Origin: Mercurialis annua
Taxonomy: Eukaryota > Streptophyta > Magnoliopsida > Malpighiales > Euphorbiaceae
Length of the DNA stretch: 64,000 bases
Direction: 5' to 3'
NCBI RefSeq assembly: GCF_937616625.2
Contig: NC_065574.1
Coordinates: forward strand, 11,224,501-11,288,500
A program made the translations under genes and the position numbers. Under the pieces are notes generated by a model. The model was not told the DNA's origin. It searched no databases and saw only the letters and a program-made list of their open reading frames with translations. Below, piece after piece: positions 54,457 through 64,000 of this stretch (position 1 is the stretch's first letter; each line of letters begins with the position of its first letter).

Positions 54457-57353
54457 TAGATTTTAAATAGATTACTACAAATTAAAACAAAATTATTTAA
54501 ATATATTCAAAATTTAAGTTTATACTAACAAATAATAACTTATCTTTCGATTTTGTAACCGTAACTTAAATTAATACTTAAGGTTTTATACTATAATTTT
54601 GTTTGTGGTAAGTGATTACATTTTGTTTGTGGCAACTCTTTTAAGTTTTTTGTTTGTTTGTTTAGGAACTAGGTGTTTAATTTTTATATTATTTATCGAA
54701 ATAGTTTGAAGTGTTGGATACTAAAACGTTTCGAAAACGGAAGGACGCATGCATTGTGGCTTTACATTTTAATCCTCACAAAGTTGGGATGTGAGGATTA
54801 AGACTCTTGAAATTTTACTCTTCTAAGAATTTTTCACGAGCGAAAATGATTGAATTTTACTATTGCAATAGTTTTAATTTAAATCAACGGTAAAAACAAT
54901 CCTTTAATTTTTCTAAAAAGAGCACATAAATCTTTTTAGTTACCGTTTTGCTACTTGGGCTCTCAATAGTTTTAAAAGGTGCAAAAAAATCTTTAATCTC
55001 TTTTAGTTTATTTTTTTGTCATTTAACCCCTCAACATTTTTAGTTATTTATCGTTATTTTTTTCAGGTTTTTGAGTTTATTTATACTATTTGAAAATATT
55101 GAGGACTCAAATGGTAAAATATTAATTAAAAGGAGTAATGAGCTTTTTTAAAAAATAACTTAAAAGAGTTTTTTTATAGGCTAAATAAAGGTATAAAATC
55201 TTTCAAATAATTCAAAAAAGCACATAAGTGTTTTACGTTATTTACTGGCAATTTTCCCTCAATGTTGCAAAAAAACTCTTTAAATATTTTGGAAAGAGCA
55301 GTTACACCTTTTTAGTTTATTTTTGTACACTTAGCCCCTCATGCTTTTAGTCATTATTAGGATTTTATTTTCCAAACGTGAAGGTTTATTTGCACCATTT
55401 AAAAACATTTATGGCTTAAATAGTCAAAAAATAATTTAAAAAAATTAAGTGCTCTTTTTAAAAAATTTAAAGATTTTTTTTGTACCTTCTGTCTTTTTAT
55501 ACCTTCTATCTCTAATTTTCCTTGAAATCTCACTCTTTTTATTCTTACAAGCAGACAATCAGAAGAAGATTTATTTTCTGCATGCACTACAAAATTTAGG
55601 CGATCTGAAAATATTTAAAGCAGATTTAAGCGAAGAAGAAAGCTTCATTGCTCCCATATCAGGTTGCGACTTTGTCTTTCATGTTGCAACCCCGGTTAAT
55701 TTTGCTTCTCAGGATCCTGAGGTACAATATCTTTGAATAGAAACATAATACTAAGGCTAAATGCACAATTTTGATGTTCATTTAGATTCGATTTTTAATT
55801 TAAATTTTTAATGATTTTTTAAATTTTAAAGTGATATCCAACGATATTAAAAAAGATAAAATATAACTTTTTTATTAACATTTTTTATTTCGTTGAGGAT
55901 GCATATGGCATGCGCATGTAGTTTTAATTTAGGAACAATTTTTTTTTTAATTTGGAAAGTAATTTTTAAAAGAAGTGTAAATTGGATAATCTGTCAATGT
56001 CACGTGTATGCCACATGTTATCGATGTTTGCGTAATTACGCATCACAACAATTTGTTAAACGAGGATTCATTTTATCATTTTTTAAATAACATTAGGTAC
56101 ATTTAGCCTAATACTAATATTAAAAGTCAAAACGAATGAAATATTTTTAATAAATGTTTAATTGGAGGATGTAGACCGAAATGATCAAGCCAGCAATACA
56201 AGGAGTACATAATGTATTGAAAGCCTGTGCAAATACAAAAACAGTTAAAAGAGTCATCCTCACCTCTTCAGCTGCAGCTGTGTCAATCAATAAGCTTAAC
56301 GGTCCAGATTTGGTCATGGATGAGCAAAATTGGACTGATATTGACTACTTGACTTCAGAGAAGCCACCCACTTGGGTAACTAATAATCTACTCAAACAAA
56401 CTATTTAATCTTTAGTTTCTTATATTCAATTTTTACTTCCCCGCTAGCAGATTCACCCACCATCTCACGTGCGCGACGTGGGTCGGATCCGGATTAGTCA
56501 GGGCAAAACCCTAGAAACCGGATGGACAACCAAAAATATATATTCAATTTTTACTACATATATGCAGGGATACTCTGTTTCGAAGACGCTAGCGGAGAAG
56601 GAAGCTTGGAAATTCGCTCGAGAAAATAACATCGATCTCATAACGATCGTTCCGACTCTCATGGCCGGTCCGTCTCTGACTCATGATGTTCCTGACAGTG
56701 TAAACCTGGCAGCATCATTGATCACAGGTTTTACTTTGCTTCAATCAGAATCTGAGCATTGGTTTTTTTCTTGCTTTTAATATTCTGACAAATTAAATAA
56801 CTCTGCATAAGCGTAATTGATTAATTTTCAGGAAATGAGTATATGATAAATGGATTGAAAGGAATGCAAATGTTGTCAGGATCGATATCCGTAGCGCATG
56901 TAGAGGATGTTTGTCGTGCCCATGTGTATTTAGCTGAGAAAGATTCGGCTTCAGGACGGTATATATGTTGTCGTGTTAATACCAGTGTTCCTGAGCTTGC
57001 CAAATTCCTCAAGAACAGATATCCTGACTACCAAGTTCCTACTGAGTAAGCCGATACTACCCTCAACAATTATGTTGCACGGAAACTTTTTGAGTCTTAC
57101 GTTTTAATAAATTCGAAACTTTACGTTTGTTATCTATTCATGTAAACAATGTTTGTTCCATTCCGATGTCCGTTATTTCAGGATTTTTGTTATTTTAAAT
57201 GTTAATTACAGTTTTGGAGATTTAGCATCGAAGGCCAAGTTGAAATTGTCTTCAGAGAAGCTCATTGGTGAAGGATTCTGTTTCAAGTATGGGATTGAAG
57301 AGATTTATGACCAAACTGTGGAATACTTAAAGGCTATGGGCATGCTTAAGTGA
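53511..57353 (+). CDS. ANR: Anthocyanidin reductase
   Basis: Exons 53511-53637, 55555-55721, 56175-56375, 56568-56727, 56832-57045 and 57212-57353 join in frame to 1011 nt, 336 aa, the normal ANR length. The NAD(P)-binding Rossmann motif [10 protein letters not shown] is at 13-22. The short-chain reductase YxxxK (GYSVSK) follows exon junction 3/4. The C-terminal half ([21 protein letters not shown], split [31 protein letters not shown]) is typical of ANR and not of DFR or cinnamoyl-CoA reductase. ANR (BANYULS) reduces anthocyanidins to flavan-3-ols such as epicatechin, feeding proanthocyanidin synthesis in the cytosol. Intron 1 is unusually long (1.9 kb) and holds a MITE and a microsatellite. 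Orthology is confident; activity is untested. Confidence 0.9.
53896..54233. mobile_element. Mutator-type foldback MITE in ANR intron 1
   Basis: Almost wholly an inverted repeat: left GGCTTAATACATAGTTTGAC, complement of right GGCTGAATATATAGTTTGAC, arms about 150 bp ('gaacttg' repeated about every 35 bp). A perfect 10-bp duplication, CCATTTAAAT, lies at 53886-53895 and 54234-54243. Confidence 0.9.
54391..54457. repeat. Compound (CA)n(TA)n microsatellite
   Basis: ACAT/ACAC units, then about 14 CA, then about 9 TA, within ANR intron 1. Confidence 0.93.
54900..55490. repeat. Degenerate direct repeat in ANR intron 1
   Basis: Two blocks (about 54905-55150 and 55200-55480) share 'aaaagagca', 'tttttagttta', 'acccctca' and 'aaacatt' landmarks in the same order, suggesting an old tandem duplication of a repeat. 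Confidence 0.4.
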
Positions 57354-58200
57354 GTTCAAAGAGTAGAGCTGTCTTCTGCTTTGTTGTGTTATGTAATAAT
57401 TTTATAAGGCTAATTTGCTCTTAAGCAATGTCAATTGCTCATTCGTTTCAAGTTATATCTTTCCGACCTAATCACTAAAAAGAAAAATTAAATCTCTACG
57501 TTGCGGTCAATTCTATTCAAAACTTTTAAAAATTACAAGTTATAGTCTATTTTTAATAAACATGTTTTAATTTTAACCGACTATACAATTTAAAAGTTTT
57601 TGCATCGAAAATATACTGTTAACTTTTTTAATTCTAACCAAATTTTTAAATTTCGCCAATTGTATCTTAATTTTGATAAATATTTTTAATTGAAAAATGT
57701 TAGAAATGGTTAAAATTGTAAAAGATTAAAAATATTTGGCTTTCTTTGGAAGACTGCCATTAAATTGACTAAAATGCTATAATTGAAAGTAATGAATGTA
57801 AAATTGGTTAACGTTGATGTTTTTTAGGCCTATTTCTAATTTTTAATTCAATTTTTCTCGTCCACTACTGAACCGACCGATACTCTCCCCTAATTTTAGA
57901 TGTTAAAATGATTTAAATTGGATAAGGTGTGAGTTTATTTTGTTCAAACATATTAAAAATGAATCTTTTGAAATTTCTATTAAAGTTGAGGGGTGAATTG
58001 ATAGGTTTGTTCATGTTAGACAGTCTGCTGACATAGCAAAACATAAAATCACGGCCTCACTCAGGCAAAAGAGCTTCGCCTGACAGATCGGAAACTGCCA
58101 GTGTCGCCGGAAAAATCACACTTAAACCAATTTTAACATGAATGATGAACACAATTGCAAAACCTAGGTCACCATATACTTCACATGGTTCCCTTCTCCA
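57354..58200. other. Intergenic DNA between ANR and the PPR gene
   Basis: ANR 3' flank, AT-rich, then the PPR leader from about 58050. No other feature seen. Confidence 0.5.
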
Positions 58201-60012
58201 ATGCCCTCCTTCTCAAAATCTCAATCAATTCGCACAAAACAAACTCCTTGCGTAGTAAAATCCCTTCTTAATTTAGTTTCTTCTGGCCAGCTCTACCAAG
58301 CAATTTCTTCTCTCCATCTCTTATCACGCAGAGGCATTCGCTTGCCCGCTCAAACCCTAGCTTACCTTCTCCAACAGTGCGCAAATTCCAAATCTCTTAA
58401 ATTGGGAAAATGGGTTCATTTGTATTTGAAGTTAACTGGTATGAAGAGACCCAATACGCTTTTAGCTAATAATTTAATCAATATGTATTCAAATTGCGGC
58501 GATTTTGATAGTGCATGTAAGGTGTTCGACAAAATGTCTGTTAGAAATTTGTACTCTTGGAATAATATGCTTTCTGGGTATGCTAAATTGGGTAAGATTA
58601 AGCCGGCTAGGAAGCTGTTTGATCAAATGACGGAGCGAGATGTTGTGTCATGGAACACTATGGTGATCGCTTATGCGCAGAGCGGGTTCTGCGAGGAGGC
58701 GTTGAGGTTTTATAGGGATTTTAGAGAGTTGGGAATAGGATACAATGCGTATAGTTTTGCGGGTTTGTTGAAAGTTTGTGTGAAGATTAAGGAACTGGAG
58801 CTTAGTAGGCAGGCTCATGGGCAGGTTTTGGTTGCTGGGTTCTTATCAAATTTGGTGATTTCGAGTTCCATTCTTGATGCCTATGCAAAATGCAGTGAAA
58901 TGGGTGGTGCAAGGAGGTTATTTTATGAGATGATTGTTAGGGATGTTCTTGCTTGGACGACAATGGTTTCAGGGTATGCTCAATTGGGTGATATGGAGGC
59001 AGCTAAAGAGCTGTTTGATTTGATGCCTAATAAGAATCCTGTTTCTTGGACATCTTTGATTGCTGGATATGCTAGACATGGCTTAGGTCACGAGGCACTC
59101 GAGTTGTTTACAATGATGATGGAACTTCATTATAGACCGGATCAATTTACTTTTAGTAGTTGTATTTGTGCTTGTGCTAGTATAGCTTCACTTAATCATG
59201 GTAAACAAATACATGGTTATTTGATACGCACCAATTTCAGACCTAATACAATTGTTGTTAGCTCTCTCATTGACATGTATTCAAAATGCGGCTGGTTGAA
59301 TATTGGAAGATTGGTTTTTGATCTTATGGGAGATAAACGGGATGTTGTTTTATGGAATACTATGATTTCTGCCCTCGCACAGCATGGTCGAGGTGAAGAG
59401 GCTATACAGATGTTCAATGACATGATTGGATTAAGCATGAAGCCAGATGGGATAACAATGGTTGTAATTCTTAATGCATGCAGTCATTCAGGTCTTGTTC
59501 ATGAAGGGCTTAGGATATTCGACTCCATGACTAGTTGTCACGGGATCGTTCCTAGTCAGGAACATTATGCATGCTTGATTGATCTCCTAGGCCGTTCAGG
59601 ACATTTTGATAAGTTGATTAATCAACTTGAAAAGATGCCATGTAAGCCAAATGATCAAATTTGGAATGCCTTAGTAGGTGTGTGCAGAATCCATGGAAAT
59701 ATAGAATTGGGAAGTAAAGTAGCTGAAAAACTTATTGAATTGAAGCCTCAATCTTCTGCGGCTTATGTATTACTATCAAGTATATATGGTGCGCTTGGAC
59801 GGTGGGAATTGGTAGAGAAGGTGAGACATCTTATGAATGAGAGACAAATAAGGAAGGAGCGAGCCCTTAGTTGGATAGAAATTGAAAATAAGGTGCATTC
59901 ATTCACTGTAACAGATAGGTTACACCCTTTGAAAGAGGTAATATATTTAGTTTTGGAACAATTAGCTGGCCACATGGAAGAAGAGGTTTCGTCACCTAAT
60001 TGTGAGAGGTAG
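58201..60012 (+). CDS. Pentatricopeptide repeat protein, PLS-E class (At2g21090-like)
   Basis: An intronless frame of 603 aa, as usual for plant PPR genes. About twelve P/L/S-type repeats run from about residue 60 to 510, with typical units such as NNLINMYSNCGDFDSACKVF, MSVRNLYSWNNMLSGYAKLG and VSSLIDMYSKCGWLNIGRLV. The C-terminal E/E+ region (IWNALVGVCRIHGNIELG, AAYVLLSSIYGALGRWE, ALSWIEIENKVHSFTV) follows. No DYW domain is present. Such proteins bind organellar RNA in a sequence-specific way and usually serve C-to-U editing in mitochondria or chloroplasts, recruiting a deaminase in trans. The N-terminus is Ser/Lys/Arg-rich and could be a targeting peptide. Overall it most resembles Arabidopsis At2g21090; the RNA target is unknown. 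Confidence 0.93.
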   Translation: MPSFSKSQSIRTKQTPCVVKSLLNLVSSGQLYQAISSLHLLSRRGIRLPAQTLAYLLQQCANSKSLKLGKWVHLYLKLTGMKRPNTLLANNLINMYSNCGDFDSACKVFDKMSVRNLYSWNNMLSGYAKLGKIKPARKLFDQMTERDVVSWNTMVIAYAQSGFCEEALRFYRDFRELGIGYNAYSFAGLLKVCVKIKELELSRQAHGQVLVAGFLSNLVISSSILDAYAKCSEMGGARRLFYEMIVRDVLAWTTMVSGYAQLGDMEAAKELFDLMPNKNPVSWTSLIAGYARHGLGHEALELFTMMMELHYRPDQFTFSSCICACASIASLNHGKQIHGYLIRTNFRPNTIVVSSLIDMYSKCGWLNIGRLVFDLMGDKRDVVLWNTMISALAQHGRGEEAIQMFNDMIGLSMKPDGITMVVILNACSHSGLVHEGLRIFDSMTSCHGIVPSQEHYACLIDLLGRSGHFDKLINQLEKMPCKPNDQIWNALVGVCRIHGNIELGSKVAEKLIELKPQSSAAYVLLSSIYGALGRWELVEKVRHLMNERQIRKERALSWIEIENKVHSFTVTDRLHPLKEVIYLVLEQLAGHMEEEVSSPNCER

Positions 60013-61197
60013 AAGATTGCCGTTGTTTCTTATTTCAAGTGGAATGGAAGGATAAGTACAAGTTTATTACTTCGTTCAGTTTTACTCAAACTGTTACATC
60101 TAACTTCATTTGAATGAGCTGGGTTTCTGGTGCAGTAGCATGTAGTTCAGTTATGCATTTACAGAATTGAAATATTGAATCTCCAGAATACAATAATTGG
60201 TGAGATTTTGTTAAAGAAAATTAGACCAGCAATTACATTACATGAAACTGTCCTGCTTTCTGTTGTAATTGTTTTCATTTGTTATTTATTCAATAAATTG
60301 GGATAAAGGGAAACATTCATTCTCAATTTTGTTCTTGTTTTTGGATTTTGATTCTCATATAGAGACTTTAGAGGTTTGATGACTTCATACAGACTCTGTA
60401 GAAATGCATTTTTGCCAAACTTTAATAAATGTTATTATACAGTAAGAAATGTTTGTTTAAAATATGATGTATGCACATAGATGAACATATCGATATGGGG
60501 CATTAACAATTTAAACTGAATTTGGTATTAGTATGATTTACCTGTTTGTATGCTTGTTCAATTGGGTACAGCTAGTTCTTAGTTAGACCTTATCTTTCTG
60601 CAGCTTTGTACGTGTTTCCCGTAAAGGAAATGGATTATTTTGGTAGCCATCTTACTGAAGATTGAAGGTGTTTTTCTCAGTCTTCTATGCGTTCACTGAT
60701 TTCCTATTGACATTTTCTTCTTGGTGTTTGTATATGATATGTGTTGCTTTCTGGTTCTTTCAATTTGCAGCAAGTTCATTATATTTTGGGCCCGACTTTG
60801 CAGCAAGATAGGTATGAGTGGGCAAGTCTGTGAAATGAATTTCAAAGATGGAAAAGCTGCCGGAAAGAGGTGGATTTCACATCATAGTAAGTTATTTCCT
60901 TGCCTTCGATACAAGAAACTTAGTTCTGATTTACAACTATTGTCCGAATGCTTTTTCTTTTTTTCTGGTTTTGTAGGGATAAAAAAAAACAATATTCAAC
61001 ATATATCACACTGCTTTGGATGGCTCTAATTTCCTTTATTAATGGTTGTTCGGTTTCTGTGTACTATTTGGAAAGTAAAGATTAGGTGACCTTGTTCTTG
61101 TTGCATTTGAATATACAAGACCAAGTGAAATATTTTAAATATAAATGATCTTGTGATTGACAAATTGTTTAGCTGGGGTAAATTTTTTGTTATGTAT
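60013..61197. other. PPR 3' flank, possible spliced 3' UTR, no gene
   Basis: A short GC-richer stretch at 60780-60890, bordered by TTTGCAG and a GTAAG-like site, may be a 3'-UTR exon of the PPR transcript. The frame through it has no recognisable domain. Otherwise nothing is seen. Confidence 0.35.
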
Positions 61198-61463
61198 CAC
61201 ATGGTTTGTGTGATTCAAGCTTAAATATCAATTTCTCCCTCCACTTGCACACTTTGGTCAATTAGCTCATAAATTAATTTTATTACCAAATTTGATCATA
61301 AATGTCTAATTTACTCATGGAGATAGGGATATATGCACGGGGTTTATAAGAGCTAATTGGTAATTATTTTGACTAATTTGATAGTTAATTTCTATATTAA
61401 TTGACCGGTATGTACAAATTGAGGGTATAAATTGATATTTAAGTGGTGTGATTCATATGATAG
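61198..61463. mobile_element. Foldback MITE
   Basis: Left 'atcacatggtttgtgtgatt' and 'taaatatcaatttctccctc' are mirrored by a right end that complements to 'atcatatgaatcacaccac' and 'taaatatcaatttataccctc'. No coding sequence; target duplication not resolved. Confidence 0.7.
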
Positions 61464-62794
61464 ATATATACAACTTGCTTATAAGTTACAAGGAGTTGAG
61501 GTTGTGGGGACATTCACTATCTTGAATCATTGAGCAAGACTATGAATATTGAATGCACATGGTAGGCCTCCTTCATCTTCAAGCTTTAAATGCTTATGAA
61601 AACTTTGTTCCTTATCCAAATGAATATGTGATAATGTTATAATTTGTTATGTGGAGGTATAAAATTACAGCTTATTTACTTGTTTTCCTATTTGGAGTTT
61701 TCTTACTCAAACCAATAACCTATAGTTCAAATGATATGTACGCTGGACAACGTGCTGCTTAGATCGTGGATTATACAAACGCCAAAAATTCCTCATTTTC
61801 ATATAACAAAAATAAATAAGAAATTCTTATACATTTTTCATATAGCAAAGATTGACTCTTTTATTTCACACATATTTTGAAGCATTTGCTTGATGGTACT
61901 AGAAAAAGAAAAAGATATTAATCAATTTCATGTATTATTTGATTTCATCCGATATGAGTTTCGATTAGTCTAATACTGATATTAGTGATGAAATATCGAT
62001 TATTAATTAATTAAGAAGACCCTTATGTAAGCTTCAAAATTAAAATTAGATGATTGATTGAGCGCATTACTTTCGATTATGTTCATCATCATTTGAGTGC
62101 TTCCTAACAGATTGCCGGATCATAATATTTTTCAAAGGCTATTTGGTTGAAGGAGCCATACATATCCATTGATTCCAAGGTGAATTAACTTGAACCATAG
62201 ATTGATTCCAATTGAGCCCTTTAATTCTCATCATGATCAATTAGTGGATGTTTCAATTTATTTTATTTTATTTTTTAATTTATTAAATTATCTACTCTAA
62301 TGTTGGGGATTGTTATTTTGATGACACGTGGAAATGATTTTGGCTCAAAATCTCCCATATGATTGTGAAGTTTATTTGTTTAAAGGAAGGTCATAGCAAA
62401 CAACCAACAAACTTAAAGACAAATTTGGACAGCCATACAAGTGGACCAACCAACAAATGCTACATCTATTACAATTTTACATTGATTTTGACCCTCCACC
62501 AATAATTCAAGGCCACACACAATATACAAAAGACAACAAGGCAAGTCTTTTTCCTAATCCAAGATATTACATTGGAAATTCAATAAGTAGCTAGCTATAT
62601 AATAAAAAATAATTTTTATTTTTACGTTCATCGTAAATGTGATAAATTCTCGTCTTAATATATTGGTATAATCACGAGATGGTTTGAACTTGAGTCTAAA
62701 TTTTTTTATAAAATAAAAATACTAATCCGATCACTTGACAATTGGCTCATAATGAAATATGTTAGATTTTAAGTTATTAAAAAAAATCGAGTAA
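61464..62794. other. Intergenic DNA, no gene seen
   Basis: AT-rich, no supported feature. Confidence 0.5.
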
Positions 62795-63025
62795 AGAGTC
62801 AATTTGATCCTTTAATTTATAATTTGAGATCAAATAATTCAATTTCAGCTATTTTAATCAATTACGGGCAATATTCTTTATTTTAATGTCAATTAAAGAC
62901 GAAATTGGATCATTTCGGTCCTTAATTGACTTAAAAATAGATAGTAATATTTCCAACTAATTAAATGGCCGAAAGCTAGTTATTTGACCTCGAGTCACAA
63001 ATTCAGAAACCGAGATAAACCTTTA
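62795..63025. mobile_element. Probable decayed foldback MITE
   Basis: Left 'gtcaatttgatcctttaattta' and right (complement) 'ggtttatctcggtttctgaattt' arms resemble each other and the element in amidase B intron 1. Divergence is high, so this is tentative. Confidence 0.4.
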
Positions 63026-63038
63026 GTAAAAAATATTC

Positions 63039-63048
63039 TATATAAAGG
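63039..63048 (+). promoter_or_regulatory. TATA box of the PLC-like gene
   Basis: CTATATAAAG about 240 bp before the ATG at 63281; it would give a leader of about 200 nt. Confidence 0.5.
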
Positions 63049-63280
63049 GTAGAAACTAGAAAATAATCTCAAAAATCAGTATATCTACAACTCATAAACT
63101 AAAGTCTTAACCGTAGAGTAACTCCACAAAATTGACGTTAGAATGTTGTATATTAAACCCCATAAACTCAATACTTTTTCTTTGTCTACCTTCTCCATTA
63201 CCTTCAAGAACAGGAAGAAGAAAGATCCACCATTTTTTCTTCTTCTTTTTGTTCTTGACCGTTGATTGATTCAACCAATC

Positions 63281-64000
63281 ATGGGTGCTCATGTCTCTAA
63301 ACAATTAGAGAGAAGAAAAGCAATCTCAACCGAGAAAAAAACTCTGTGTGATCTTAAAGGAACCTGCGGCGAAGCGTATCCAGGTTCCGAATATCATCCT
63401 CCTGACAGAAAGAATTGGATGGCTAATCTAAACCCCGAGAAGCTTCGTATAAACCAGATCGTCTGGCCCGGAACCCACGATTCTGCTACGAATAAGATTG
63501 GAATTGCTATGATTTCTAGACCGTTTGCTCAATGTCAATCTATGTCAATATACAAACAGCTTTCTACAGGTGCTCGGGTTCTTGATATTCGCGTTCAGGA
63601 AGATCGTCGTGTTTGCCATGGAATCCTGACGACGTATAGTGTTGATGTTGTTATCAATGATGTCAAGAAATTCTTGTCTGAAACTCAGTCTGAGATTATA
63701 ATTCTTGAAATCAGGACAGAATTCGGTCATGAAGATCCACCGGATTTCGACAAGTTCTTGGAAGAACAGCTTGGTGAATACCTGATTCATCAGGATGGTC
63801 ATGTTTTTGGTAAGACAGTTGCAGAATTGTTGCCGAAGAGAGTAATTTGTGTTTGGAAGCCAAGAAAATCGCCCCAGCCGAAGCACGGAAGCCCTTTATG
63901 GAGTTCAGGGTATTTGAAAGATAATTGGATTGATACAGATTTGCCATCAACAAAATTTGATAACAACATTAAACATTTGAGTGAGCAACAGCCAGTTTCT
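63281..64000 (+). CDS. PI-PLC X domain-containing protein, 5' part (runs off the window)
   Basis: An open frame of 240 codons to the window edge without a stop. It begins MGAHVSKQ, matching the N-myristoylation consensus (Gly2, Ser6), so membrane attachment is likely. The PLC-like X domain starts at about residue 55: WPGTHDSAT with the first catalytic His at 66, then ARVLDIRVQ (Asp102, Arg104) and VCHGI (His113), then IIILEIRTEFG. It lacks the EF-hand, Y and C2 parts expected of full plant PI-PLCs as far as can be seen, so it belongs to the short PLC-X group (Arabidopsis At4g34920 type). Whether it hydrolyses phosphoinositides is not established. Confidence 0.88.
   Translation, partial: MGAHVSKQLERRKAISTEKKTLCDLKGTCGEAYPGSEYHPPDRKNWMANLNPEKLRINQIVWPGTHDSATNKIGIAMISRPFAQCQSMSIYKQLSTGARVLDIRVQEDRRVCHGILTTYSVDVVINDVKKFLSETQSEIIILEIRTEFGHEDPPDFDKFLEEQLGEYLIHQDGHVFGKTVAELLPKRVICVWKPRKSPQPKHGSPLWSSGYLKDNWIDTDLPSTKFDNNIKHLSEQQPVS

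Noticed and set aside
60721..61029. 102-codon frame after the PPR gene
   Set aside because: No conserved domain and a poly-Phe tail; a spliced 3' UTR is more likely.
63107..63953. Three minus-strand frames near the right end
   Set aside because: They are antisense to the PLC-X gene or its leader; the plus frame has the catalytic motifs.

Overview
The window is nuclear DNA of a flowering plant, almost certainly a eudicot. The genes have short GT-AG introns and AT-rich intergenic DNA, and the families (dirigent, TOC159-type receptor, anthocyanidin reductase, PLS-type PPR, CACTA, Helitron, copia) are typical of plants. I cannot name the species. No rRNA, tRNA gene, CRISPR array or operon was seen.

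Layout. 1-3.4 kb: AT-rich DNA with a TA microsatellite, two foldback elements and a SINE-like sequence. 3.5-5.8 kb: a three-exon secreted Ole e 1 / proline-rich cell-wall protein gene. 7.1-32.5 kb: a head-to-tail array of four five-exon amidase-signature genes (A to D). Exon junctions lie at equivalent places, and exon 2 (215 nt) and exon 4 (199 nt) have constant lengths. Gene A is split in exon 4 by an 8.3-kb CACTA transposon (8988-17287) that made a 3-bp target duplication and still has long open transposase exons. Between A and B lie a palindrome-packed Mutator-like element (18.1-19.2 kb) and a Helitron (20.1-22.9 kb). Gene B has two substitutions in the loop next to the catalytic serine. 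34.7-40.3 kb: two single-exon dirigent genes separated by a second palindrome-bearing inverted-repeat element. 42-46 kb, minus strand: a TOC120/TOC132-like chloroplast import receptor. 46.8-57.4 kb: three decayed copies of the 5' end of an anthocyanidin reductase gene, then the intact six-exon gene. This stretch has been invaded by several MITEs and by a 2-kb copia derivative that keeps both LTRs, primer sites and only RT-RNase H. 58.2-60.0 kb: an intronless PPR gene close to Arabidopsis At2g21090. From 63.3 kb to the end: the start of a PI-PLC X-domain gene with a myristoylation signal.

The genes do not form one pathway. ANR (proanthocyanidins) and the dirigent proteins (lignans/lignin) both act in phenylpropanoid-derived metabolism but look like independent neighbours. 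The main story is genome structure: local duplication (amidases, ANR 5' ends, dirigents) followed by dense and often recent transposon insertion. Several small elements have clear 9-10 bp target duplications, which points to Mutator-like activity.
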